Under the pieces are notes generated by a model. The model ran no database searches. It was not told the origin of the DNA and saw only the letters and a program-made list of their open reading frames with translations. This document shows positions 1 to 5,850 of a DNA stretch of 9,697 bases, one piece after another. Position 1 is the first letter of the stretch. Every line of letters begins with the position of its first letter. Origin of the DNA: Acidobacteriota bacterium (GTDB lineage Bacteria > Acidobacteriota > Terriglobia > Terriglobales > Acidobacteriaceae). The position numbers and the translations under genes were made by a program. The stretch spans positions 1 through 9,697 of the forward strand of contig JAKCDN010000090.1 in the NCBI GenBank assembly GCA_021841795.1. The letters are read 5' to 3'.

Positions 1-23
1 CGTACGAGCCAAGGAGAATTTGT

Positions 24-2276
24 ATGCCCCGGCCCCCTTCGTTCCAGAAAGTCTTCCCCATCCTTGCCCTCCTGGCTGGCGTCCTCGCGCTGACCCTCGG
101 CGCGGGCGGTCTTCAGGCCCAGTCTCCCCGCACGGTGATCAGCGCCGCCGTCTCCAGAATCGTCGTCGCCCCCGCCGAGCCTGGCCCCGTGCTCCGCGCC
201 GCCAAAGACCTTCAAAGCGACTTCGCCCGCGTCTTCGGCCGCGCCCCTCAGATCGTCAACGGCCTCCAGGACGCGGGGCCCACCACCATCCTGATCGCCC
301 AGAGCGATCACCTCCCCGCCGGCGTAGACTGCACCCAGGCCACGGGCACTGAGGCCTTCGCGTTTTCCGTCGTGCATCCCGGCAATCAGCCCCGCGCCTC
401 CAGCGTCGTCTGCCTCGTCGGCTCTGACATGCGCGGCGTCATCTACGCCATCTACCAGTTCTCCCAGCAGATCCTTGGCGTCGATCCCATGTACCTGTGG
501 ACTGACAAACAGCCCGCCCGCCGCGTCTCCATCGCGCTCCCCGCCGGCTTCGCCCGCGTCTTTCCCAGTCCCGTCTTCAAGTACCGCGGCTTCTTCCCCA
601 ACGATGAAGACCTCCTCACCGGCTGGGTGATGCCCAAAAAGGGAGACCAGACCGGCATCGCGCTCTCCACCTGGGACATGGTCTTTGAAACCATCCTCCG
701 CCTCAAAGGCAACATGGTTGTGCCCGGCACCTGGATCTTCCCTGACGACGCGCAGGTGCGCGCCGCCGCCGAGCGCGGACTCATCGTCAACCAGCACCAC
801 GCCATCCCGCTCGGCGTCAATGTGGCCCGCTGGCCCGCCGATGTGCCCTACAACTACTCCACCCACCCTCAGATCCTGCGCCGCGCCTGGACCAACGCCG
901 TCAACCTCTACCAGCCCGACGAAGAGATCCTCTGGAGCGTCGGCCTCCGCGGCCTCTCCGACTCCAGTTACAGCTCCCTCGACCCCAGCGTCCGCAATAA
1001 CGATCCCCTCCTCGGACAGCGCATCAGCCAGGCCATCGCCGACCAGATCGGCATCGTCCGCGCTCGCTATCCCCACGCGCAGTTCGTCACCGACCTCTGG
1101 CAGGAGGGCGCCCGTCTCATGCAGGAGGGCTACCTCAAAATTCCCCCCGAAGTCTCCCTCGTCTGGGCCGACACCGGCTACGGCGACATGCAGGACGGCG
1201 GCAAGGTCGCTCCCGGCCACGGCATGTACTTCCACGTCGCCATGATGAACGGCCAGGCCAATCAGCTCTCTGAGATGGTCTCGGTCAAGATCATCCAGTC
1301 CGAGATCGGCCGCTACATCAGCGCCGGCGCAACCTCCTACTTCCTCGTCAACACCAGCGACATCCGCCCCGTCGCCATGACCACCCGCGCCGTCATGGAG
1401 ATGGCCTGGGGCGGTCTCGGCGCAACCACCGGCGAACAGACGGCTCCTGACGCCGATGCCGACGCCGCCTACTACCGCAAATGGGCCTCTGAGGAGTTCG
1501 GCCCCCACTCCGCCGACGCCCTCACCCGGGTCTATCGCGAGTACTTCGCCGCCCCGTCCCTGCGCGCGCCCTTCGGCCCCCCGCGCCTCACCTCCGCCGG
1601 CAATGCGCCGCCGCCCCAGCCCCACTACAGCAGCATTCCCCTCGTCGACGGCGATCAGCACTATCACAGCGAAGCCCGCCGCATCCTCCTCGACTACCTC
1701 AGCGGCCACCAGGTCGTGAACATCCCCAGCCAGTCGCCCAAGTGGACCGCGCCGCGCGTCGGCTTCCCGCTCACCGATCAACAGCGTGCCGCCCTGCTCG
1801 ACCGTGACATCAACGACTGCGCCGCCGCCCAGCCCCGCTGGGATGCCGTCTGGAAAGACGCCCTCGCCGCGCAGAGCCTCGTCGATCCCGCCCGCCGCGA
1901 CTACTACCAGGAAGCCGTCCTCGCCATGATCGTCATCAATCGCGAGAGCAACCGCATGCTGCTCGATGTGGCCAGGTCCATGAAAGACGTAAACGCCGGA
2001 GACACCGCCGCCGCGCAATCCCAGGCCGCTGACGCCCTCCGCTCACTCGACGCCATGCAGGCTTCCATGCACGCCGCCGAATACGGCAAGTGGAAAAACT
2101 GGTACCGCGGCGACTGGCTCACCGGCGTCTATCGCACCCGCGAGATCGTCCAGGCCTACGCCAACCACCTCACGGATCCCATGGCCAAACTCCCCGCTCC
2201 CGCCGCCTGGACCGGCTGGGAAGGCTACTTCCACATCATGCAGTACGAAGGCGACCGCTCCGTAGACGTTCACTAG
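24..2276 (+). CDS. Secreted GH115-like glycosidase (xylan α-1,2-glucuronidase family), divergent
   Basis: A 750-aa protein resembling glycoside hydrolase family 115, whose known members remove (4-O-methyl)glucuronic acid from xylan. The start is supported by AAGGAG at 11-16, seven bases before the ATG. Residues 1-33 form a signal peptide with a likely cut after LQA, so it acts outside the cytoplasm. Family landmarks in order are KYRGFFPNDED (187-197) with LTGW after it, the RLKGN helix end (226-230), QHHAIPLG (257-264), WSVGLRG (304-310), WQEG with Glu361, LVWADTGYGD (379-388) and VNTSDIRP (442-449). Compared from memory with characterised GH115 enzymes, several active-site stretches differ: HHEPM is HHAIP, MRGDGD is LRGLSD, and WCDDN is WADTG. 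At 750 aa it also seems to lack the C-terminal β-sandwich domain of longer members (about 800-1000 aa). It stands alone on its strand. Family is fairly sure; substrate is not. Confidence 0.82.
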   Translation: MPRPPSFQKVFPILALLAGVLALTLGAGGLQAQSPRTVISAAVSRIVVAPAEPGPVLRAAKDLQSDFARVFGRAPQIVNGLQDAGPTTILIAQSDHLPAGVDCTQATGTEAFAFSVVHPGNQPRASSVVCLVGSDMRGVIYAIYQFSQQILGVDPMYLWTDKQPARRVSIALPAGFARVFPSPVFKYRGFFPNDEDLLTGWVMPKKGDQTGIALSTWDMVFETILRLKGNMVVPGTWIFPDDAQVRAAAERGLIVNQHHAIPLGVNVARWPADVPYNYSTHPQILRRAWTNAVNLYQPDEEILWSVGLRGLSDSSYSSLDPSVRNNDPLLGQRISQAIADQIGIVRARYPHAQFVTDLWQEGARLMQEGYLKIPPEVSLVWADTGYGDMQDGGKVAPGHGMYFHVAMMNGQANQLSEMVSVKIIQSEIGRYISAGATSYFLVNTSDIRPVAMTTRAVMEMAWGGLGATTGEQTAPDADADAAYYRKWASEEFGPHSADALTRVYREYFAAPSLRAPFGPPRLTSAGNAPPPQPHYSSIPLVDGDQHYHSEARRILLDYLSGHQVVNIPSQSPKWTAPRVGFPLTDQQRAALLDRDINDCAAAQPRWDAVWKDALAAQSLVDPARRDYYQEAVLAMIVINRESNRMLLDVARSMKDVNAGDTAAAQSQAADALRSLDAMQASMHAAEYGKWKNWYRGDWLTGVYRTREIVQAYANHLTDPMAKLPAPAAWTGWEGYFHIMQYEGDRSVDVH

Positions 2277-2290
2277 CGGCCTGCCCAACA

Positions 2291-2325
2291 TGGCTTCCGG
2301 GCCCGCTTCAGCATCCCGGAAGCCA
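2291..2325. terminator. Candidate bidirectional terminator hairpin between convergent genes
   Basis: A perfect 11-bp inverted repeat, TGGCTTCCGGG at 2291-2301 and CCCGGAAGCCA at 2315-2325, with a 13-nt loop. It starts 14 nt after the GH115 stop and lies 62 nt beyond the stop of the TIR gene that comes from the other side. There is no T-run on either strand, so it is not a textbook intrinsic terminator. Its position between two convergent genes suggests a shared transcription end or an mRNA 3'-end stabiliser. Confidence 0.5.
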
Positions 2326-2387
2326 GGCCGGGCTCCCTCATGCCCCCCCGCGCGGCCATCCGCTGCGCCCTGCCCTCGCCGCCCTGC

Positions 2388-4148
2388 TCAGCGGATAAAA
2401 TCCAGCCGGTACAAAAGCTCCGCCCGGTAGAAATCGTGGCGCTCCTGGCCCACCGGTCCCGCGTCGGCGATCAGCGTCCTCAAGACCCGCCGCGCCGCCA
2501 CCCGGTCCGCTGTCGGCGCATGGCTCCGCTCCAGGTAGTTGATCCATGCATTCGCAAACGCGATCGCCCACGGCAGCCGCTCCAGCTTCCACTGGAATAC
2601 CGCTTCCTTCTCCACTCCGTCCGGCCCAATGTAGCGCGCCCGCAGCAGATCCTGGTCCGTGGCGAACTCCTGCATCCGGATCTTTCCGATCCGCGCCCCC
2701 ATGTCCTGCAGCATCGCCCGCCACACCGGCGAGCCCGTCTGCTCCGCGCTCGACGCCCGCAGCAGCAGCGTATACGCCAGCAGCGTCAGCCCCTCGTTCG
2801 GCGTCACCTGGTCATCGTCGCTGGTTCCGTGCCAGCCGGGATGATCGCGCCACTCCTGCGACCGGTCGTAGGTCGACAGCAGATAATGCACCGTCGCCGC
2901 CGTCATCTCCGTCAGCCGGTCCGTCCCCTTGTCGTCCGGCCAGCTCTCGCCCGCGTCCCGCACCGACAGCATCGCGTCCAGCCCCGTCAGCGTCGTGTAC
3001 AGCGCGTAGGGCTGCGGCGGCTGTTGCCGCGGTAGCTGATCCCAGCCTCCGCCCGGCTTGAAGTACAGATTCGCCGCGCGCTCCGCATAGCGCAGATGAT
3101 CCACTTCACTCTGCCTCTCTCCGTCGCTCAGGTAGCCGCTGCGCGCCAGCAGCTTGCTCAGGCCGATGATCGGCCAAAGGGATGCCTCCGCCTGCGGATT
3201 GGTCAGCCGGTAGTGCAGCCATCCGAATGCGATGCCATCGGCCTCGATCGGACGGCCCGCCTGAAACATCCCGTCGATCATCCGCCGCGCCCGCTCCAAA
3301 TCCTCGCCGCGGGCCTCCGGCGCCGCCCCAACCGCCGCAACAAACTGCCCCAGGTCCCACGTACCGCCCTCATGGCCGTCCGGCGTAAAGCGCAGCAGAT
3401 CCGGCGCTTCCATGTCCGTCACCGCCGCCGGCAGAATCGCGCCTCGCAGCTTCGCCGCCGTCGCCTCCAGGCTCGCCTCCGAGGGCGCATGGCGAAATAC
3501 AGAGAGCTCGTGCTGATCGATCTGCCGGCGCAGCGCGTCTCCCAGCGGAAACGGCGCGCCCGCATCCACGGCCCCGACATAGCTCAACAACACCAGAAGC
3601 ACACTCAGCGCCATCGCCGCCCGCTGCCGGCGCGCGCGCATCCGGTCCCGCTGCTTCAGTTTGTCGAACCCTACGCCCAGAATCCCCGCGATCAGTTTGA
3701 GTTTTGCGTTCCGGAATCCGTCTTTCTCCAGGTCCGCGGCCAGCGGCTCGTCCTCGCCGCACAGTGGCCGCGGAAAGATCTCCTCCACTGACCCGCCCGA
3801 GCCCGAATCCACGATCGCTGCCAGGATCTGAGGCCTCCGCCCCAGCCGCTGGAACTCCTCTATCTCCGCTTCCACATACGTCGAAGCCCGCGCCGCCGGC
3901 GAGCAAAGCACGATCAGATAACGCGATTCCTCCAGCGCCGATCGAATCGTCTCCGCCAGGCTCGCGCTGCTGCTCAACTCCGCCCGGTCGATAAAGATTG
4001 GCGTCAGCCGGTGCGGTATCGCCTCGCCGCCCGCCGTTACGCCCCCAATCCGGCGCGCCGGGATCGCATAGCTCTCCAGCGCCCGATGCAGGCGTTCCGC
4101 CGCACGGCGGTCCTTGTGGCTATAGGAAATGAACGCCCAATACTTCAC
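2388..4148 (-). CDS. Membrane-anchored TIR-domain protein with a C-terminal α/α-toroid-like region
   Basis: A 586-aa protein. Residues 3-130 are a TIR (TIR_2-type) domain. It opens with the strand YWAFISYSHKD, followed by IFIDRAELSSSASL (51-64), RYLIVLCSPAA (76-86) and STYVEAEIEEF (89-99). Glu95 matches the position of the catalytic Glu of NAD-cleaving TIRs. A linker KLKLIAGILGVGFDKL (149-164) and a basic patch RARRQR (171-176) precede one transmembrane helix (about 177-194). The TIR domain should therefore face the cytoplasm and the remaining ~390 residues the periplasm. That region has repeated Gly/Trp-helix units (GGTWDLGQF 261-269; GGGWD 366-370 then YTTLTGLDAML; HPGWHGTS then NEGLTLLAYTLLL; PWAIAFANAW), resembling terpene-cyclase/prenyltransferase-like α/α toroids. 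That fold is an inference. The start is GTG with no clear ribosome-binding site; no alternative in-frame start exists before the upstream TAA at 4191-4193. Bacterial TIRs joined to a membrane helix and a sensor domain are known; the output could be NAD+ cleavage or signalling. Confidence 0.85.
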   Translation of the reverse strand: MKYWAFISYSHKDRRAAERLHRALESYAIPARRIGGVTAGGEAIPHRLTPIFIDRAELSSSASLAETIRSALEESRYLIVLCSPAARASTYVEAEIEEFQRLGRRPQILAAIVDSGSGGSVEEIFPRPLCGEDEPLAADLEKDGFRNAKLKLIAGILGVGFDKLKQRDRMRARRQRAAMALSVLLVLLSYVGAVDAGAPFPLGDALRRQIDQHELSVFRHAPSEASLEATAAKLRGAILPAAVTDMEAPDLLRFTPDGHEGGTWDLGQFVAAVGAAPEARGEDLERARRMIDGMFQAGRPIEADGIAFGWLHYRLTNPQAEASLWPIIGLSKLLARSGYLSDGERQSEVDHLRYAERAANLYFKPGGGWDQLPRQQPPQPYALYTTLTGLDAMLSVRDAGESWPDDKGTDRLTEMTAATVHYLLSTYDRSQEWRDHPGWHGTSDDDQVTPNEGLTLLAYTLLLRASSAEQTGSPVWRAMLQDMGARIGKIRMQEFATDQDLLRARYIGPDGVEKEAVFQWKLERLPWAIAFANAWINYLERSHAPTADRVAARRVLRTLIADAGPVGQERHDFYRAELLYRLDFIR

Positions 4149-4183
4149 GCTGTTCTGGATTTCCGCCGCGGCCTGCCCGGCAT
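4145..4183 (-). CDS. Possible 12-aa basic leader peptide overlapping the TIR gene start
   Basis: A short ORF, ATG at 4183-4181 to TGA at 4147-4145, encoding MPGRPRRKSRTA. Its stop overlaps the GTG start of the TIR gene in a GTGA tetranucleotide, the usual geometry for translational coupling. The ATG sits exactly six bases after a perfect TATAAT (4195-4190), the spacing expected for a leaderless mRNA. The TIR start has no visible ribosome-binding site of its own, which fits coupling. The same frame is open further upstream to 4360, so a longer product is possible but looks non-coding. The ORF is very short and chance cannot be excluded. Confidence 0.3.
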   Translation of the reverse strand: MPGRPRRKSRTA

Positions 4184-4189
4184 GGCGAA

Positions 4190-4195
4190 ATTATA
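4190..4195 (-). promoter_or_regulatory. -10 box (TATAAT) for the TIR gene
   Basis: The minus strand reads TATAAT at 4195-4190, identical to the σ70 consensus, in an otherwise GC-rich region. No good -35 hexamer is found 16-18 bp upstream (GCGCCC at the 17-bp spacing). Transcription would start near 4183, about 35 nt before the TIR GTG codon and at or next to the ATG of the possible leader peptide. Confidence 0.45.
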
Positions 4196-4331
4196 GCCGC
4201 CGCCCTCCGCCGGGGCGCACCAATCCGGCATCGGAACTCCCCCATGCACCGCATCGCCCCCTCCGGTGCCCCGCAAATTTCTTCCCTCCGCTTTGCCGAT
4301 AATTTCCCCCTCCCGGCGCACAATCATCCCA

Positions 4332-4441
4332 GTGAGCCGTGAAAATGATCCCCGGCTCACCGCCCACGGTCTGCCGACCGCGGACCATGGGCGGCTGTCT
4401 GTCGCCTCTAACTCCTTTGCGGTCTAGATTCTGGCCGCAAA
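4332..4441. repeat. Cluster of three consecutive stem-loop-forming inverted repeats
   Basis: Stem 1: GTGAGCCG (4332-4339) with CGGCTCAC (4353-4360), 8 bp perfect, 13-nt loop. Stem 2 starts where stem 1 ends: CCGCCCACGGT (4360-4370) with ACCATGGGCGG (4384-4394), 11 bp with one mismatch, 13-nt loop. Stem 3: TTTGCGG (4416-4422) with CCGCAAA (4435-4441), 7 bp, 12-nt loop. Weaker pairs follow: GGAT/ATCC (4455-4458 with 4471-4474) and TCCTGCA/TGCAGGA (4475-4481 with 4507-4513). Such a row of hairpins could be a structured leader RNA of the gene at 4642 or a separate small RNA; the strand is undetermined. Confidence 0.45.
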
Positions 4442-4494
4442 CCATTGAAAGTAGGGATTTTAGTCAATTTATCCTCCTGCATGGTGCTGAAAAT

Positions 4495-4507
4495 AAACAA
4501 CTTGTTT
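4495..4507. promoter_or_regulatory. Perfect 13-bp dyad AAACAA-C-TTGTTT, possible operator
   Basis: AAACAA (4495-4500) and TTGTTT (4502-4507) are exact reverse complements around a single C. The site lies in the AT-rich patch 135-147 bases upstream of the ATG at 4642. With a 1-nt centre it cannot form a stable RNA hairpin, so DNA recognition by a dimeric regulator is the more natural reading. No regulator gene is visible in the window. Confidence 0.35.
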
Positions 4508-4593
4508 GCAGGATCCGATCAAAAGATTTTTTGTGCCCTGTCTGCGCTCGATCGGCCCCTTAAAAGGCCCAGATTCGCGTCGCCTGCCACTTT

Positions 4594-4611
4594 TGCACTC
4601 CATTCAGTGCA
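4594..4611. repeat. Short hairpin in the leader of the gene at 4642
   Basis: TGCACT (4594-4599) pairs perfectly with AGTGCA (4606-4611) around a 6-nt loop. It ends 18 nt before the AGGAGA ribosome-binding site at 4630-4635. It could affect mRNA stability or translation, though a 6-bp stem may also occur by chance. Confidence 0.25.
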
Positions 4612-4641
4612 TTCCAGGCCTCGCAACCCAGGAGATCTTCC

Positions 4642-5154
4642 ATGATTCCAGTCTGTCGCCATATCAAGCCCAACGGTGCCAGGTGCCAGTCTCCGGCCCT
4701 CGCTGACGCACCCTACTGCTACCACCACGACCGCCTTCACCGCGCCCTCGCCACCCGCAGATCCGGCAAAAAGAACAAGCTCGTCCTGCACCCGCTCGAA
4801 AATCGCGTCTCCGTCTTCATGGCTCTCTCTGATGTCCTGCGCAGTTTTGCCGCCTGCCAGATCGACGAGTGCAAGGCTGCCCGCCTCATTCAGGGCCTGC
4901 GCATCGCCGGCCAGCTCGCACCCAGCACCTCCGAGTGGGTCGCTGAAGATGCCGTCGAGTACCTCGACTTCACCCAATCCGGCGAGGAGCTCGCACCCAA
5001 ACTCACCTTCTGCACCTCCGACGACCGCTGCGACAACTGTCCCCGCCGCGACGACTGCGATCTCGAAAGATCGCGCGACTGGCGCGCCGGCCAGGCCTCC
5101 GGCGTCGCCGATGACCGCGGCGGAGCTCCGCAGGCCTCCGCGCAGGCCGCCTGA
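4642..5154 (+). CDS. Hypothetical protein with an N-terminal C3H zinc-finger-like motif and a second four-Cys cluster
   Basis: A 170-aa protein with no signal peptide or membrane segment. The start is supported by AGGAGA at 4630-4635, six bases before the ATG. The N-terminus carries Cys5-x9-Cys15-x10-Cys26-x2-His29, including CRHIKPNG and CQSPAL. This is the same spacing as short CCCH fingers in some phage-like bacterial proteins and in the plant WRC domain, so zinc and possibly nucleic-acid binding is likely; the link to WRC is spacing only. A basic stretch (RRSGKKNK, 39-46) follows, then a mostly helical middle (about 50-110). A second cluster, Cys124-x5-Cys130-x2-Cys133-x5-Cys139, could hold zinc or an Fe-S centre. 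The last 20 residues are Ala/Gly-rich and probably disordered. I believe similar proteins are common in Acidobacteria, from memory only. Function is unknown. Confidence 0.8.
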   Translation: MIPVCRHIKPNGARCQSPALADAPYCYHHDRLHRALATRRSGKKNKLVLHPLENRVSVFMALSDVLRSFAACQIDECKAARLIQGLRIAGQLAPSTSEWVAEDAVEYLDFTQSGEELAPKLTFCTSDDRCDNCPRRDDCDLERSRDWRAGQASGVADDRGGAPQASAQAA

Positions 5155-5183
5155 CGCAGCCCGCCCGGCCCGCCCCGGCGTCG

Positions 5184-5354
5184 CTACTCCGCCTCGCGCA
5201 GCATCTGTTCGAGCTTCGGCTTGTGCTTCGCCTGGCGGCCGGTGCGCGGCGCGTCCGGCAGCACCCGCGAGGGCTTCGGCTGTCCCACCCGCTCGCGCGC
5301 ATTCGCCTTCACCGCCTTCGCGGCAGAAAACCGGGCTGGCTTGCGTTTCGTCAT
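5184..5354 (-). CDS. Small basic hypothetical protein (56 aa)
   Basis: ATG at 5354-5352 to TAG at 5186-5184. The protein starts MTKRKPARFS and is rich in Lys/Arg, with KANARERVGQPKPSRVLPD in the middle, KHKPKL near the end and an acidic tail LREAE. The patterned sequence reads as a real protein rather than a shadow frame. The neighbouring gene at 4642 stops 29 nt away on the opposite strand, so there is no conflict. There is no clear ribosome-binding site; a promoter-like pair ends 10 bases before the ATG, so the mRNA may be nearly leaderless. The same frame is open upstream to 5522, but that part reads as non-coding and overlaps the next gene. Function unknown; the basic character allows RNA, DNA or ribosome contact, which is speculation. 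Confidence 0.6.
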   Translation of the reverse strand: MTKRKPARFSAAKAVKANARERVGQPKPSRVLPDAPRTGRQAKHKPKLEQMLREAE

Positions 5355-5364
5355 GGCAAGAACG

Positions 5365-5393
5365 AGTATGGTATAGGTTCGGCTAGTTGGCAA
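5365..5393 (-). promoter_or_regulatory. Candidate promoter of the 56-aa gene
   Basis: The minus strand shows TTGCCA (5393-5388), five of six to the -35 consensus, a 17-bp spacer, and CATACT (5370-5365), four of six to the -10 consensus. The predicted transcription start falls near 5358, only about four bases before the ATG at 5354. Confidence 0.4.
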
Positions 5394-5414
5394 AATGCCT
5401 CCTCTGCCGCTCCA

Positions 5415-5452
5415 GGGCCGCGGCCCGGCAGTGCGCCATGGGCCCGATATCG
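5415..5452. promoter_or_regulatory. Two perfect palindromes in the divergent intergenic region
   Basis: GGGCCGCGGCCC (5415-5426, 12 bp) and CGATATCG (5445-5452, 8 bp) are both self-complementary. They lie between the divergent 56-aa gene and the zinc-ribbon gene, directly upstream of the latter's ribosome-binding site. They could be regulator sites, but GC palindromes are frequent by chance in DNA of this composition. Confidence 0.25.
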
Positions 5453-5466
5453 AAGGGATAGAACAA

Positions 5467-5745
5467 ATGGATGAGCGGGACTTTTTCAACGAAACCACCG
5501 AGCAGCGCACACATAACCTCACCTGCCCCCGGTGCGGCCAGCCGGCCGACTACAAGGTCACCTGGGTGGTCCGCCGCAAGCGCGCCCAGGTCCCGCGCGG
5601 AGCCGACGAACGCGACCGCGCCCGCTTCGCCAAGGCGCAGTCCTACATGGTGCGCCGCGACGATAAACTCCAGTGCGCCAACATCCGCTGCCGCAAACCC
5701 TTCGAAATCACCACCCTCCAGTCCCTGGCCTTCTTGATGGATTGA
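5467..5745 (+). CDS. Small zinc-ribbon hypothetical protein (92 aa)
   Basis: The start at 5467 is preferred over the in-frame ATG at 5395, because AAGGGA at 5453-5458 lies eight bases ahead of it and the extra residues look like non-coding sequence. The protein begins with an acidic MDERDFFNET. It has a Cys20-x2-Cys23 knuckle (CPRC) and a Cys70-x4-Cys75 pair (CANIRC), together a plausible zinc ribbon split by a charged 46-residue insert rich in Arg/Lys (VVRRKRAQVPRG, RARFAKAQ). The C-terminus (ITTLQSLAFLMD) is hydrophobic but too short to be a membrane helix. It is divergent from the 56-aa gene with 112 nt between the starts. Function unknown; split zinc ribbons often bind nucleic acid or act as structural parts of larger complexes. 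Confidence 0.75.
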   Translation: MDERDFFNETTEQRTHNLTCPRCGQPADYKVTWVVRRKRAQVPRGADERDRARFAKAQSYMVRRDDKLQCANIRCRKPFEITTLQSLAFLMD

Positions 5746-5850
5746 GTTGGCATCGCCATCTGGCGCAAACCGCCCGCGGTGTGATTCAATCGTGTACAGG
5801 CAAGCCGGACACGGAGGTCTTCCCAGCAACGTCCGGACAGGAGACATTTC

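Larger units (their letters stand above)
4196..4641. other. Non-coding region between divergent genes, rich in inverted repeats
   Basis: About 450 nt separate the TIR gene from the divergent Cys-cluster gene. No frame reads as a convincing protein. The left part (4196-4330) is C-rich without clear signals. From 4332 to 4513 there is a run of inverted repeats, listed separately. From about 4440 to 4550 base composition turns AT-rich, with T6 at 4527-4532, and this is the likeliest place for the promoter of the gene at 4642. A weak -35-like TTGAAA lies at 4445-4450, but no convincing -10 follows it. Confidence 0.6.

Noticed and set aside
685..1719. Ser/Pro/Ala/Thr-rich open frames within the GH115-like gene (685-1245, 1456-1719).
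   Set aside because: Low-complexity shadows of the real frame caused by C-rich codons.
2340..3791. Long open frames on the plus strand opposite the TIR gene (2340-3035, 3096-3791).
   Set aside because: Arg/Pro/Gln-rich compositions typical of antisense frames in GC-rich DNA, no recognisable motifs, and the minus-strand TIR domain is clear.
4435..4470. GCAAACC followed by ATTGAAAG and GGGA resembles part of the c-di-GMP-I (GEMM) riboswitch.
   Set aside because: The conserved second half (GACGCAAAGC and receptor pairing) is missing, and the stem around GAAA does not pair well.
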